From the NCBI GenBank assembly GCA_036265815.1, contig DATAOI010000044.1:124001-188000 (forward strand): a stretch of 64,000 bases of DNA. The letters run 5' to 3'. The stretch's first letter is position 1, and each line of letters starts with the position of its first letter. Made by a program: the position numbers and the translations under genes. The notes under the pieces were generated by a model. It had not been told where the DNA came from. It saw only the letters and a list, made by a program, of their open reading frames with translations, and made no database searches. Positions 8,956-17,960 of this stretch are shown here, in pieces. This stretch comes from Gemmatimonadales bacterium (GTDB taxonomy: Bacteria > Gemmatimonadota > Gemmatimonadetes > Gemmatimonadales > GWC2-71-9).

Positions 8956-10452
8956 CTAGCCCGGCTGCCTGGCCGCGAGCGCCAGGGCCAGCAGGACCGC
9001 GCGCGCCTTGGCCTCGGTCTCCCGCCATTCGGAGAACGGATCGGAGTCGGCCACGATGCCGGCGCCCGCCTGGATCCAGGCGCGTCCCCGGCTCATGATG
9101 CAGGTACGGATGGCGATCGCCGTGTCCAAGGTCCGGCCACCCCAGCCGATGTACCCCACCGCTCCGGCGTAGGGGCCTCGCCGCACCGGCTCGAGCTCGT
9201 CAATGATCTGCATCGCCCTCACCTTGGGGGCGCCGGAGACGGTACCGGCGGGGAAGCACGCGGCGAGCGCCGCGACCGCGTCGAGCTCGGGACGGAGCCG
9301 GCCGCGGACCTCGCTCACCAGGTGCATCACGTGGGAGTAGCGCTCGATCGTCATGAACGCCGTGAGCCGGACGGTCCCGAATTCGGCCACCCGGCCGACG
9401 TCGTTTCGCCCCAGATCCACCAGCATCAGGTGCTCGGCCCGCTCCTTGGGATCGGCCGCCAGCTCCTCGGCGAGCGCCACGTCCTCTGCCGGGCCGGCCC
9501 CGCGGGGCCGGGTGCCCGCGATGGGGCGAAGGGTAACCTCACCCTCCTCCACCCGGACCAGGATCTCGGGCGAGCTCCCGATGATGTGAATGTCGTCGCA
9601 GTGGAGAAAGTAGAGATACGGCGCCGGGTTGAGCGCACGGAGATAGCGGTAGGTCAGGAACGGGTCGGGGGCGCTCAGCTCCAGGCGGCGGGAGAGCACG
9701 GTCTGGAAGGTGTCTCCCGCAGCGATGTATTCCTTGATCCGGTGCACGTCCTCCTGGAACTGTTCATCATCATACGCGGTGGTCGTGGCCGGCAACGCAG
9801 GCGGCGGCTCCAGGGTGAGCGGCGGGAGGGCGGCCGGCGCGTCCAGCCGGCCGAGCCAGTTCTCGATCCGCGATTCGGCGGCGGCGTAGAGCCGCTCGAT
9901 CTCCGGTTCCGCCGCGTCCGGAGGCACCTCCACGTTGGCGATCACCGTCGCGCGATTGTAGAGGTTGTCGAGCACCAGCAGGGTGTCGGCCACCATCATG
10001 ATGGCGTCCGGCAGGTCGCGGTCGTCCGGTGGCGCATCGGGGAGCTGCTCGATGGTCCGGACGATGTCGTAGCCGAGGTAGCCCACCGCGCCGCCGGTGA
10101 ACCGGGGGAGACCGGGCACGACGATCGGCGGGTGCTTCCGCAGCAGCCGTCCGAGATGCTCCAGCGGGTCGATGTCGCTGTCGACCACCGTCCAGCCCGT
10201 GCTCGAGGTCCAGCGGGCGCACTCGCGGCCGCGGTAGCGGAACACCTCGCGGGGATCGGTGGCCAGAAAGGTGTACCGGGCCCAGCGCTCGCCGCCTTCG
10301 AGCGATTCGAGCAGAAAGCCGTACGGCCCGCGGTGCAGCTTGACGAAGGCGGTCACCGGGGTGTCGCCGTCCATCACCACTTCCCGGGTCACCGGCACCA
10401 TTCCCCCACCCGACCGCGCCCGCTCGGCGAAGCGGGCGAAGCTCGCGGTCAC
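8956..10452 (-). CDS. trpE: Anthranilate synthase component I
   Basis: 498 residues from GTG 10452. The N-terminal part holds the LLES motif near residue 50, part of the tryptophan feedback site in TrpE. The C-terminal chorismate-binding half carries PIAGTRPRG, LVDLGRNDVGRV and GTVSGAPKVRAM. This favours TrpE over the related aminodeoxychorismate synthase PabB. It combines chorismate with ammonia from a TrpG subunit, which is not encoded nearby. The start overlaps the stop of the upstream lipoprotein gene by 4 bases (GTGA), and the cyclase gene follows, so tryptophan synthesis is embedded in an unusual transcription unit. Confidence 0.93.
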   Translation of the reverse strand: MTASFARFAERARSGGGMVPVTREVVMDGDTPVTAFVKLHRGPYGFLLESLEGGERWARYTFLATDPREVFRYRGRECARWTSSTGWTVVDSDIDPLEHLGRLLRKHPPIVVPGLPRFTGGAVGYLGYDIVRTIEQLPDAPPDDRDLPDAIMMVADTLLVLDNLYNRATVIANVEVPPDAAEPEIERLYAAAESRIENWLGRLDAPAALPPLTLEPPPALPATTTAYDDEQFQEDVHRIKEYIAAGDTFQTVLSRRLELSAPDPFLTYRYLRALNPAPYLYFLHCDDIHIIGSSPEILVRVEEGEVTLRPIAGTRPRGAGPAEDVALAEELAADPKERAEHLMLVDLGRNDVGRVAEFGTVRLTAFMTIERYSHVMHLVSEVRGRLRPELDAVAALAACFPAGTVSGAPKVRAMQIIDELEPVRRGPYAGAVGYIGWGGRTLDTAIAIRTCIMSRGRAWIQAGAGIVADSDPFSEWRETEAKARAVLLALALAARQPG

Positions 10453-11039
10453 GGTGCCGCCGCCACGAGATAGCTGCCGGGGCCCGGCAGGGCGGAGCGC
10501 AGGTTGTCCGAGGCCGGCCGGGTAGACGGCAGGAGCCCAAGCTGTCCGTTCGGCTGAAGCCGTCCAATGGCCAGCGCCCGCTCGTAGAGGACGTCGCTGC
10601 CGTAAACGGCCCGGGCCCTGGCCGGTGCGGAGAAGTAGCGGGCGTACTTGAAGGTGAGGGACCCTCCCCCCGCGAGGGACACGCTGGTCGTCACGTCGAC
10701 CCCGTAGATGCCGGGCCGAGGATGGACCCGGACCGTCACCGGCCGGCCGCTGTCGGCTTTGAAGGCCGCGGGCGGAAAGTCGAGCTGGGCGAACACCAGG
10801 TTGTCCGGCGGACCGTGCCGCAGGACGATCGAGCGGGAGACGCCCGCCGTGAAGGTGACCGACGTGTCCGGCGGCGGCGCGCCAGCCGTCTCGAGCACGA
10901 AGGCCGTGTCCAGCGGCACCACCTTGGTCGCGCCGGCCGGCCCCGGGGCGTTGCGGCCGGCGGCCGCCCGGCCCCCACACGCTGCCGCCAGGCAGAGCCA
11001 GCTTGCCCGCCTCCAGCGGCTCCGGGATATTCCCGTCAT
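10449..11039 (-). CDS. Putative lipoprotein of unknown function
   Basis: 196 residues from ATG 11039. A basic N-terminus and hydrophobic stretch end in CLAAACGGR, a plausible though imperfect lipobox, so the protein is predicted to be lipid-anchored. The mature part is Ala/Pro/Gly-rich with beta-type segments (FVLETAGAPPPDTSVTFTAG, FAQLDFPP, YGVDVTTSVSL) and no motif recognised. The gene is translationally coupled to trpE and divergent from the outer-membrane protein gene; the two starts are only about 30 bases apart. Confidence 0.6.
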   Translation of the reverse strand: MTGISRSRWRRASWLCLAAACGGRAAAGRNAPGPAGATKVVPLDTAFVLETAGAPPPDTSVTFTAGVSRSIVLRHGPPDNLVFAQLDFPPAAFKADSGRPVTVRVHPRPGIYGVDVTTSVSLAGGGSLTFKYARYFSAPARARAVYGSDVLYERALAIGRLQPNGQLGLLPSTRPASDNLRSALPGPGSYLVAAAP

Positions 11040-11068
11040 CGATCCCCTGTGAACGTGGGAGGTGTACC

Positions 11069-13156
11069 GTGAGGAGCGCGGTGCGCGATGTTCGGAGGCG
11101 CGCGCCGGCCCACGTGGTGCTGACGGCGGTGCAGGTGGCCGGCCTCCTCCTGGTCCGCTGTCCGCCCCTCCTGGCGCAGGCCTGGAACACTCCCGCCGCA
11201 TTGGCGCTGGTGGGCCGGGCGGTGGAGCGCCGCCTGGTGGTGCAATCCGATTCCGCCCTCGCGAGCTATCGGACCCGGGCTCACGGATTCGTATTCTTCC
11301 TGGCCCAGGTAGGCGAAGGGCTCAACGGACCGCCCCGGCTGGTCAAGGCCGACGAGCTGGACGTGGAAGTGTATTGGCAGGCCCCCAACCGGAGCAAGCA
11401 GGTCATCCTCGGCTGGCGCGACGGGTCATTCCTTCCAACCGACATCAACTACCACCGCGATCATCTCGGCATCGTCACCAACAACTTCGGCAACGTCATC
11501 CGGATCGGGGAAGGGGACGAGGTGCGGGACGTACCCCATCCGCTCTCGCCGGCCGGTCTCGCGCTGTACGACTTCGCGCTGGGTGATTCGCTCGCGATCC
11601 GCACCAGCCGGGGCGAGACCCTGGTGCGCGAGGTGCAGGTGCGTCCTCGCTCGTTTTCCCGGCCGCTGGTGGTCGGCACGCTGTACCTGGACGTCGCGAC
11701 GGCCGAGCTGGTCCGGTTTCGCTTCAGCTTCACTCCCTCGGCCTATCTCGACCGGCAGCTCGAGGACATCGACATCGTGCTGGAGAACGCACGATTCGAG
11801 GGACGCTTCTGGTTGCCCTACCGCCAGGAGGTCGAGATCCGCCGGCGGGCCACGTGGCTCGACTTCCCGGCTCGGGGGATCATCCGCGGCCGCTGGGAGA
11901 TCCAGGGATACGACCTAAATCCGACGCTGCCGCCCGGCATCTTCACCGGGCCGCCGATCGCCGGGCTGCTCCGGCCGAGGCCTTCCGACTCGACCTGGAG
12001 CGAGCCACTCGAGCAGGCCATCGCGGGCGTCGCCGCGCCGCTCAACCGGCAGGACATGGACGCGCTCAGGGTCGAGGTCGAGCGGATCGCCGGGTCGCGG
12101 GCGTTGAGCGGGCTCCCGTCCAAACGGCTGGCGGCCGGGTCGGTGAGCGACCTGATCCACGTGAACCGGGTCCAGGGGCTCACGCTGGGCTTCGGCGGGG
12201 TGCTGGGATCGGGGAGCAGTCGAGTGCAGCTCCGCCCCACGGTGGCGTACGGAACGTCGGACCACCGGGTGACCGGAGGCATTGCTCTCACCGTCGGCCA
12301 GGGGCCGACCCAGCTCTCGCTCGGTGCGACGCGCAGGATCCGGGACCTGAGCGATCTCCCGGTGATCTCGCCGGTGCTCAACTCCGTTCTTTCGCAGGAA
12401 GGCGGGCGGGACTTCGGCGACTACGTGCTGCTCAACTCCGCGGAGCTCGCGCTCCGCCAGCGACTCGACCCGCGAAGCTCCATCGGGCTCGGCCTGGACG
12501 TGGAGGAGAGCCAGTCGGTAGGCGTGAGCGCCTCGCCGGCCACGGGAACCTACCGGGCCAACCCGGCACTCGGCGCGGGGACCTACCGGGTGGCGCGGCT
12601 CGAGTTCGAGCGGGCGAGTGGCGGGGTGGCGGTGCGCCGGGATCTCCAGGGCCGGCTCTCGCTCGAGGCGGGCGATGGGCCCCGAGGCTACGCCCGGGTC
12701 TCCGCCGACGGTCGCTGGACGGCAAGCCTGGGCGGAACCGAGCTCGAGGCGCGAGGCTACCTCGGGGTGGGAACCGACGGGGTCCCGGCCTACCGGAGCT
12801 TCGTCCTGGGGGGCCGGGGCACCCTTGTGGCCGAGCCGTTCCGGGTGTACGGCGGCCGGACCGCCGCGCTGGCCCACTTGGAGTGGCGGTTCGACACGCC
12901 GATTCCGGCCCTTCCCCTGGGCACGTTCGCCTCGACCGGCCATCGGATGACCGTCGCACCGTTTCTGAGCGCCGGCTACACCGCGCGGCCCCTCTCAGGG
13001 CTACCCTGGGACGCCAGCGATGGCGTGCGGCCGGTGGCGGGGGTCGCGCTCGAGTGGTTCATGCGCCTGCTTCGGATCGAAGCCGGTATCGGCTTGCGCG
13101 ACGGGCGGTTCGGCGTGACAGTCGACGTGAATCGGGACTGGTGGGGCCTGCTGTAG
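11069..13156 (+). CDS. Predicted outer-membrane beta-barrel protein
   Basis: 695 residues from GTG 11069, preceded by GGGAGGTGT as a good ribosome-binding site. A signal peptide (TAVQVAGLLLVRC, cleavage after LLAQ) precedes a soluble beta-rich region (about 20-330) and a Gly-rich C-terminal half (about 380-695). The latter has alternating strands (GLTLGFGGVLGSGSS, GYARVSADGRW, SFVLGGRGTLVAEPFRVYGG) typical of an outer-membrane barrel; the FRVYGG / FLSAGY patterns recall the D15/Omp85-like surface-antigen fold. The final residue is Leu rather than Phe. No specific function can be assigned. Confidence 0.7.
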   Translation: MRSAVRDVRRRAPAHVVLTAVQVAGLLLVRCPPLLAQAWNTPAALALVGRAVERRLVVQSDSALASYRTRAHGFVFFLAQVGEGLNGPPRLVKADELDVEVYWQAPNRSKQVILGWRDGSFLPTDINYHRDHLGIVTNNFGNVIRIGEGDEVRDVPHPLSPAGLALYDFALGDSLAIRTSRGETLVREVQVRPRSFSRPLVVGTLYLDVATAELVRFRFSFTPSAYLDRQLEDIDIVLENARFEGRFWLPYRQEVEIRRRATWLDFPARGIIRGRWEIQGYDLNPTLPPGIFTGPPIAGLLRPRPSDSTWSEPLEQAIAGVAAPLNRQDMDALRVEVERIAGSRALSGLPSKRLAAGSVSDLIHVNRVQGLTLGFGGVLGSGSSRVQLRPTVAYGTSDHRVTGGIALTVGQGPTQLSLGATRRIRDLSDLPVISPVLNSVLSQEGGRDFGDYVLLNSAELALRQRLDPRSSIGLGLDVEESQSVGVSASPATGTYRANPALGAGTYRVARLEFERASGGVAVRRDLQGRLSLEAGDGPRGYARVSADGRWTASLGGTELEARGYLGVGTDGVPAYRSFVLGGRGTLVAEPFRVYGGRTAALAHLEWRFDTPIPALPLGTFASTGHRMTVAPFLSAGYTARPLSGLPWDASDGVRPVAGVALEWFMRLLRIEAGIGLRDGRFGVTVDVNRDWWGLL

Positions 13157-13228
13157 CCGTCTTATCTTTTCGAGTGCCTGTCGGTCATCCGTCCCGCAGG
13201 ACCCTCACCCGATTGTCAGAGCCCAGCA

Positions 13229-15454
13229 ATGCTGTTCACCGATGAGTGGTTGGCGCCGAGCATCGAGCCGCTAGTGCCAGCCAAGGCCATCGCGGCTCTC
13301 CGACAGGAGCCGGCCTCCGCCCCGGTGTCGCTGTGGGAGACGCTGGTGCAGCGGAAGCTGGCCCAGGACGCGGAGATCCTGACCGCCGTCGCCACCCGGT
13401 TCCGGCTGCCGCCGGCCGATCTGTCACGGCTCGACCTCAAGCTCTCCGAGACCGTTCCGGAGCAGGTCGCACGCCGGTTCAACGTGCTCCCCATCCGGCA
13501 GACCGATTCCTACCTCGAGGTGGCTACCGCCAATCCATTCGACATCGACGCCGAGAAGATGCTGGCCTTCGCCACCGGGCTCGAGGTCCGCATGGCGCTG
13601 GGGTCGCCGGGACGGATCCGCGAGCGGCTGGACGACATGTACCGCAACGAGGACGTGGTCAACCGGCTGCTGGAGGGCATCGAGACCGATTTCGACGTGA
13701 AGGCGCTGCCGGACGAGGAAGAGGCCGCGGCCAGCGCCGAGGAGGCGAGCCAGCGCCCGATCATCCGGCTGGTGGACATGATGCTGGCCGACGGGGTTTC
13801 CAGCCGAGCGAGCGACATCCATGTGGAGCCGATCGAGGGTGGCGTGGTGGTGCGCTACCGGATCGACGGCGTGCTGCGCCAGGTGATGAAAGTCCCGCGC
13901 AACGCCGGGCTGCCCCTCATCTCGCGCATCAAGATCATGGCCGCGATGGATATTGCCGACCGGCTCCGGCCCCAAGACGGCCGGGCCCGCGTCTCGGTGA
14001 ACGGCGAGGCGGTGGATCTCCGGGTCTCCACTCTGCCGGCCTCGCTCGGCGAAAAGGTCGTCATCCGGATCCTGAGCCAGCGTACCACCGTGCTGACCCT
14101 CGAGTCGCTCGGCCTGCACCCGGACGAGCAGCGCGCGGTGTCGAATCTGCTCAACAACAAAGAGGGGATTCTTCTCGTCACCGGCCCCACCGGCTCCGGC
14201 AAGACCACCACTCTCTACTCGGCCATCCGGATGATCCAGAGCGAGGGAGTCAACATCGTCACGGTGGAGGATCCGGTCGAGTACCGGTTGGGCCAGAACA
14301 TCGTCCAGGTGCAGGTGCACGACAAGGCGGGCCTGACGTTCGCGTCCGCCCTCCGCTCGATCCTGCGCCAGGATCCGGACGTGGTGCTCATCGGCGAGAT
14401 CCGCGACCAGGAGACGGCGCAGATCGCGCTGCAGGCCTCGCTCACCGGCCACCTGGTCCTCTCCACGCTGCACACCAACGACGCGCCGAACGCCGTCACC
14501 CGTTTGGTGGACATGGGGCTGGAGGCGTACAAGATCGCGGCGGCGCTGCGCGGAGTGGTGGCCCAACGGCTCATGCGCCGTCTCTGCACGGCGTGCCGGG
14601 AGCCGGCCACCGAGCCGGTTCCGGAGCGCGCCGCCCGGTTCTTCCCAGCCGGGGTGAAGCTGTTTCGAGCGGTCGGCTGCCCGGAGTGCACCATGACGGG
14701 ATACCGCGGGCGCTTCAGCATCGTCGAAGTGCTGACGATGAACTCGGAGCTGGAGCGCCTGATCGGCAAGGGCGGCACCGCCGAGGAGATCGCCGAGGCG
14801 GCGCGGGCAGGCGGGATGCTGTCGCTGTGGGAGAGCGGCCTTCGGCACGTGCTGGCCGGTGAGTCGTCGGTGGACGAGCTGCTTCGGGTAACCGACGTGC
14901 CGCAGGAGCGCGCCCGGGTGTCTCCCGCCCGGCCGGCGGGGCGGAGCAGCCGGACGGCGGCGCCCGCCGCCCCTGCGGCATCGGCGCCGCCGCCGCCGTC
15001 GGCAACCACGTTCGGCTTCCCCACCGGTCTCGAGCTCATCGACGAGGACCTGCCGGAGACGCCGGGCGGCCCGAGCCGGGACACCTGTGTGCTGCTGGTG
15101 GAGGATGAAGACCAGCTGCGCCGGGTGATGAAGGACCTGCTGGAGCGTGAGGGCTACGCGGTGGCGGAGGCGCGGGATGGAGTCCAGGCGCTGGACCAGG
15201 TGGACCGGGTCGCGCCCGACATCATCGTGCTGGATCTCAATCTGCCGGGCATCGACGGCTACACGGTCCTGCAGCAGCTTCGCTCCCGTCCGGCCACCCG
15301 CACGATCCCCATCGTGGTGCTCACCGCCAAGGGTGACGAGGACAACGAAGTGCGCGTCTTTCAGCTGGGGGCCGACGACTTCATCACCAAGCCGTTCCGG
15401 GCCCGCGCCCTGTCCGCCCGGCTGGAGGCGGTGCTGGGCCGCCACCGCGCTTGA
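13229..15454 (+). CDS. GspE/PilB-family ATPase with C-terminal receiver domain
   Basis: 741 residues. An N-terminal GspE-N/MshEN-type domain (1-140) precedes the secretion ATPase. That ATPase shows DIHVEP and YRIDGVL, Walker A GPTGSGKTTT near 317, Asp box, Walker B LIGEIRDQET near 387, His box STLHTNDA, and a zinc site with CTAC (about 453) and CPEC (about 484). After an Ala/Pro-rich linker (565-600), residues 615-738 form a complete receiver: acidic LVEDED, Asp in VLDLNLPGIDG near 667 and TKPF. Such ATPases power type IV pilus or type II secretion assembly. The fused receiver suggests phosphorylation control. No other pilus genes are adjacent. Confidence 0.92.
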   Translation: MLFTDEWLAPSIEPLVPAKAIAALRQEPASAPVSLWETLVQRKLAQDAEILTAVATRFRLPPADLSRLDLKLSETVPEQVARRFNVLPIRQTDSYLEVATANPFDIDAEKMLAFATGLEVRMALGSPGRIRERLDDMYRNEDVVNRLLEGIETDFDVKALPDEEEAAASAEEASQRPIIRLVDMMLADGVSSRASDIHVEPIEGGVVVRYRIDGVLRQVMKVPRNAGLPLISRIKIMAAMDIADRLRPQDGRARVSVNGEAVDLRVSTLPASLGEKVVIRILSQRTTVLTLESLGLHPDEQRAVSNLLNNKEGILLVTGPTGSGKTTTLYSAIRMIQSEGVNIVTVEDPVEYRLGQNIVQVQVHDKAGLTFASALRSILRQDPDVVLIGEIRDQETAQIALQASLTGHLVLSTLHTNDAPNAVTRLVDMGLEAYKIAAALRGVVAQRLMRRLCTACREPATEPVPERAARFFPAGVKLFRAVGCPECTMTGYRGRFSIVEVLTMNSELERLIGKGGTAEEIAEAARAGGMLSLWESGLRHVLAGESSVDELLRVTDVPQERARVSPARPAGRSSRTAAPAAPAASAPPPPSATTFGFPTGLELIDEDLPETPGGPSRDTCVLLVEDEDQLRRVMKDLLEREGYAVAEARDGVQALDQVDRVAPDIIVLDLNLPGIDGYTVLQQLRSRPATRTIPIVVLTAKGDEDNEVRVFQLGADDFITKPFRARALSARLEAVLGRHRA

Positions 15455-16665
15455 GCCGGCCGCTCTCCCCCGAGTCCACCTCCCTCCGACCGTCCCCAGA
15501 CGACCCAACCGGCCCGGGGGGTGCGTCCCCCGATGGAGTCGAGGGACTGGCCCTGATCAAGCCCGCGGTGCGGGCGCAGGCGGCCTACACGCTGGCTGCC
15601 CAGCCGGCGCCGCGGAAGCTCAACCAGAACGAGAGTCCCTACGATCTGCCCGCCGAGCTCAAGGGTGAGATTCTGGCGACGGTGGCGGACTCCCCGTGGC
15701 AACGCTATCCGGAGTTCGCCCCAGCGGAGCTGCTGGCCGGGCTGGCCGGGCACTACGGATGGGTGCCGGACGGCGTCCTGGTCGGGAATGGATCGAACGA
15801 GCTGATTCAAGCCACGCTCTCGGTAACACTGGGCGCGGGCGACGCGGTGGTAGCGCCGACGCCCACCTTCTCGCTCTACCGGCTGCTGACCAACGTGCTG
15901 GGCGGCCGCTACTGCGCGGTCGAGCTGGGCCGCGATTTCGCGTACGACATCGGGGCCATCATCGAAGCGGCGGTGCGGGAGCGGGCCCGGGTGGTGGTGC
16001 TCAACTCGCCCAACAACCCGACCGGATCGCCGCTGCCGGCGGACGCCGTGGCGCGGGTGCTGGAAGAGACGGGCGCGCTGGTGGTGTGCGACGAGGCCTA
16101 CCAGGAGTTCGGCGGCCCCACGGCGGTGCCGCTCCTGGCCACGACCTCGCGGCTGGTGGTCCTGCGCACCTTCTCCAAGGCCTTCGGCATGGCGGGGCTG
16201 CGGTTCGGTCTGGCGCTGGCGCACCCAGCGGTCGCGCGCGAGATCGCCAAGGGCAAGCTACCGTACAACCTGAATCTGGTGACGCTGGCAGCGGCGGCGG
16301 TGGCGCTGCGGCACCGCGGGGTGCTGGCGGAGCGGGTGCGCGAGATCGCTGCTACCCGGGAACGGTTCGTCCGGCGCATCACGGGCCTCGCCGGCATCAC
16401 AGTGTATCCCACTGCGGCGAATTTCGTCCTGATACGCTGCAAGGGAGTGCCGGCGAGAGTGGTGTTCACCCGGCTGTACCAGGAGCATGGGATCCTGGTT
16501 CGCGACGTCTCCAGCGCGCCCGAGCTGGCGGAGTGCCTGCGGATCTCGGTGGGGACGCCGGAGGACATGGAGGCGGTGGCGGGAGCGCTGGAAGGGATGC
16601 TGGGGGAAGGACGGGAAGGGCGGGAAAGACGGGAAAGACGGGAAGGACGGGAAGGTGATGCATAA
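15451..16665 (+). CDS. hisC: Histidinol-phosphate aminotransferase
   Basis: 404 residues from a TTG start whose last bases form the stop of the ATPase gene (TTGA); no ATG or GTG in frame precedes the homologous region. Fold-type I aminotransferase blocks: NQNESPYD near the N-terminus, VVLNSPNNPTGSPL, DEAYQEF, and TFSKAFGMAGLRFG with the PLP Lys near residue 240. It transfers an amino group to imidazole-acetol phosphate. The last 18 residues (Arg/Glu/Gly triplets) are encoded by a 9-base tandem repeat and are not part of the normal family; the stop lies in the loop of a long hairpin. hisB follows. Confidence 0.92.
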   Translation: MSRPLSPESTSLRPSPDDPTGPGGASPDGVEGLALIKPAVRAQAAYTLAAQPAPRKLNQNESPYDLPAELKGEILATVADSPWQRYPEFAPAELLAGLAGHYGWVPDGVLVGNGSNELIQATLSVTLGAGDAVVAPTPTFSLYRLLTNVLGGRYCAVELGRDFAYDIGAIIEAAVRERARVVVLNSPNNPTGSPLPADAVARVLEETGALVVCDEAYQEFGGPTAVPLLATTSRLVVLRTFSKAFGMAGLRFGLALAHPAVAREIAKGKLPYNLNLVTLAAAAVALRHRGVLAERVREIAATRERFVRRITGLAGITVYPTAANFVLIRCKGVPARVVFTRLYQEHGILVRDVSSAPELAECLRISVGTPEDMEAVAGALEGMLGEGREGRERRERREGREGDA

Positions 16666-16736
16666 ATCGAGACCCGAGCAGATCGCGGGGCCGGGGCGGG
16701 GACCTTCCCGTCTTTCCCGTCTTTCCCGTCTTTCCG
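16603..16736. repeat. Inverted nonamer repeat (long hairpin) at hisC/hisB junction
   Basis: The left arm (16603-16656) is about five or six copies of a 9-base unit, CGGGAAAGA with variants CGGGAAGGG and CGGGAAGGA. The right arm (16702-16736) is the reverse complement. The last 34 bases of the left arm pair with the right arm with a single mismatch, leaving a 45-base loop that holds the hisC stop. No T-run follows, so it is not a standard intrinsic terminator, though it could attenuate or stabilise the message before hisB. The same unit occurs at 28340-28390 and 52602-52736. Confidence 0.8.
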
Positions 16737-16752
16737 CCCCCGCCGGCTAGCC

Positions 16753-17343
16753 ATGCGCCGCACCGCTGAGATCAGACGCACAACCAAGGAGACCGATCTC
16801 CATGTCCAGGTCGACCTGGACGGCCGGGGCACGGCCACGGTGCACACCGGGATCGGCTTCTTCGATCACATGCTGGAAGCGTTGGCCCGGCATGGACTGC
16901 TCGATCTCACCATCGAGGCGCGGGGGGATCTCCACGTGGACGGCCATCACACGGTCGAGGACACCGGTATCGCCCTCGGGCAGGCCCTCGCCCGCGCCCT
17001 CGGCGACCGCGCCGGCATCCGCCGGTACGGCGACGCACTCGTGCCGCTCGACGAGGCGCTGGTGCGCGCCGTGGTCGATGTCTCGGGGCGGCCGCATCTC
17101 ACGTACCAGATCGACATCCCCAAGTGGCAGATGTTGGGCGACTACGATGTGTTCCTGACCCCCGAGTTCTTCCGCGCGCTGGTGCTCAACGCGGGGCTCA
17201 CCGTCCATCTCGACCTGGTCCGGGGCGACAACCCGCACCACATCGTGGAGGCGGCGTTCAAGGCGTTCGCCCGCGCGCTCGACGCCGCCACCGAGCTGGA
17301 CCCGCGGGTCACCGGAGTACCATCCACCAAGGGCACGCTGTGA
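16753..17343 (+). CDS. hisB: Imidazoleglycerol-phosphate dehydratase
   Basis: 196 residues, single-domain bacterial form without the phosphatase domain. Conserved segments are [25 protein letters not shown], which supplies manganese-binding His/Glu, a second [15 protein letters not shown] block, and the terminal PSTKGTL. It converts imidazoleglycerol phosphate to imidazole-acetol phosphate, the HisC substrate. The start lies 16 bases after the right arm of the hairpin. The stop overlaps the hisH start (GTG at 17340), a 4-base coupling. Confidence 0.97.
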   Translation: MRRTAEIRRTTKETDLHVQVDLDGRGTATVHTGIGFFDHMLEALARHGLLDLTIEARGDLHVDGHHTVEDTGIALGQALARALGDRAGIRRYGDALVPLDEALVRAVVDVSGRPHLTYQIDIPKWQMLGDYDVFLTPEFFRALVLNAGLTVHLDLVRGDNPHHIVEAAFKAFARALDAATELDPRVTGVPSTKGTL

Positions 17344-17960
17344 TCGTGGTGGTGGACTACGGGGTGAACAACCTCACCAGCGTGGTGCGGGCGCTCGCCG
17401 CGGGCGGCCACTCGGCGCGGCTCACCACCGATCCGGACCAAGTCCGTGCGGCCGATCATGTGCTCGTCCCGGGCGTGGGACACTTCGGCCAGGCCTCCCG
17501 CACGCTGGAGACCAGCGGCCTGGGGGCCGCCGTCCGGGAAGTCGCGACCGCCGGCCGCCCGGTGATGGGGATCTGCCTGGGCCTGCAGCTCTTCTTCGAG
17601 ACCAGCGAGGAGGCGCCGGAGGCGCACGGACTCGCTCTCCTTCCCGGGACGGTCCGACGCTTCGTGACGGCGCTGCACGTGCCGCACGTGGGCTGGGCCC
17701 GGGTGGATCTCACCGTCGCCGGCCGCCGGCACCCGGTGCTTGCGCCGCTCTTTCCCGACGGGTCCCAGTTCTTCTATCACGTGCACAGCTATCATCCGGC
17801 CGAGCTGGCCGACGATGCGGTGCTCGGCACCGGGACCTACGACGGCGTCTTTCCCACGGTGGTGGGCCGGAACAACGTGATCGGCACCCAGTTCCATCCG
17901 GAGAAGTCCCAGCGCGCCGGCATCGAGCTGCTGGACGGATTCGCCCGGTGGCGGCCGTGA
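17340..17960 (+). CDS. hisH: Imidazole glycerol phosphate synthase, glutamine amidotransferase subunit
   Basis: 206 residues from GTG 17340, overlapping the hisB stop. Class I glutamine amidotransferase: oxyanion region PGVGHFGQ, nucleophile Cys in [11 protein letters not shown] near residue 80, and catalytic His/Glu in [10 protein letters not shown] near 185. It hydrolyses glutamine and channels ammonia to HisF, whose gene lies two positions downstream with a Nudix gene in between. The stop overlaps the Nudix start region. Confidence 0.96.
   Translation: MIVVVDYGVNNLTSVVRALAAGGHSARLTTDPDQVRAADHVLVPGVGHFGQASRTLETSGLGAAVREVATAGRPVMGICLGLQLFFETSEEAPEAHGLALLPGTVRRFVTALHVPHVGWARVDLTVAGRRHPVLAPLFPDGSQFFYHVHSYHPAELADDAVLGTGTYDGVFPTVVGRNNVIGTQFHPEKSQRAGIELLDGFARWRP

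Noticed and set aside
13424-15508. 694-residue open frame opposite the GspE-receiver gene
   Set aside because: Antisense shadow; the plus strand carries all expected ATPase motifs.
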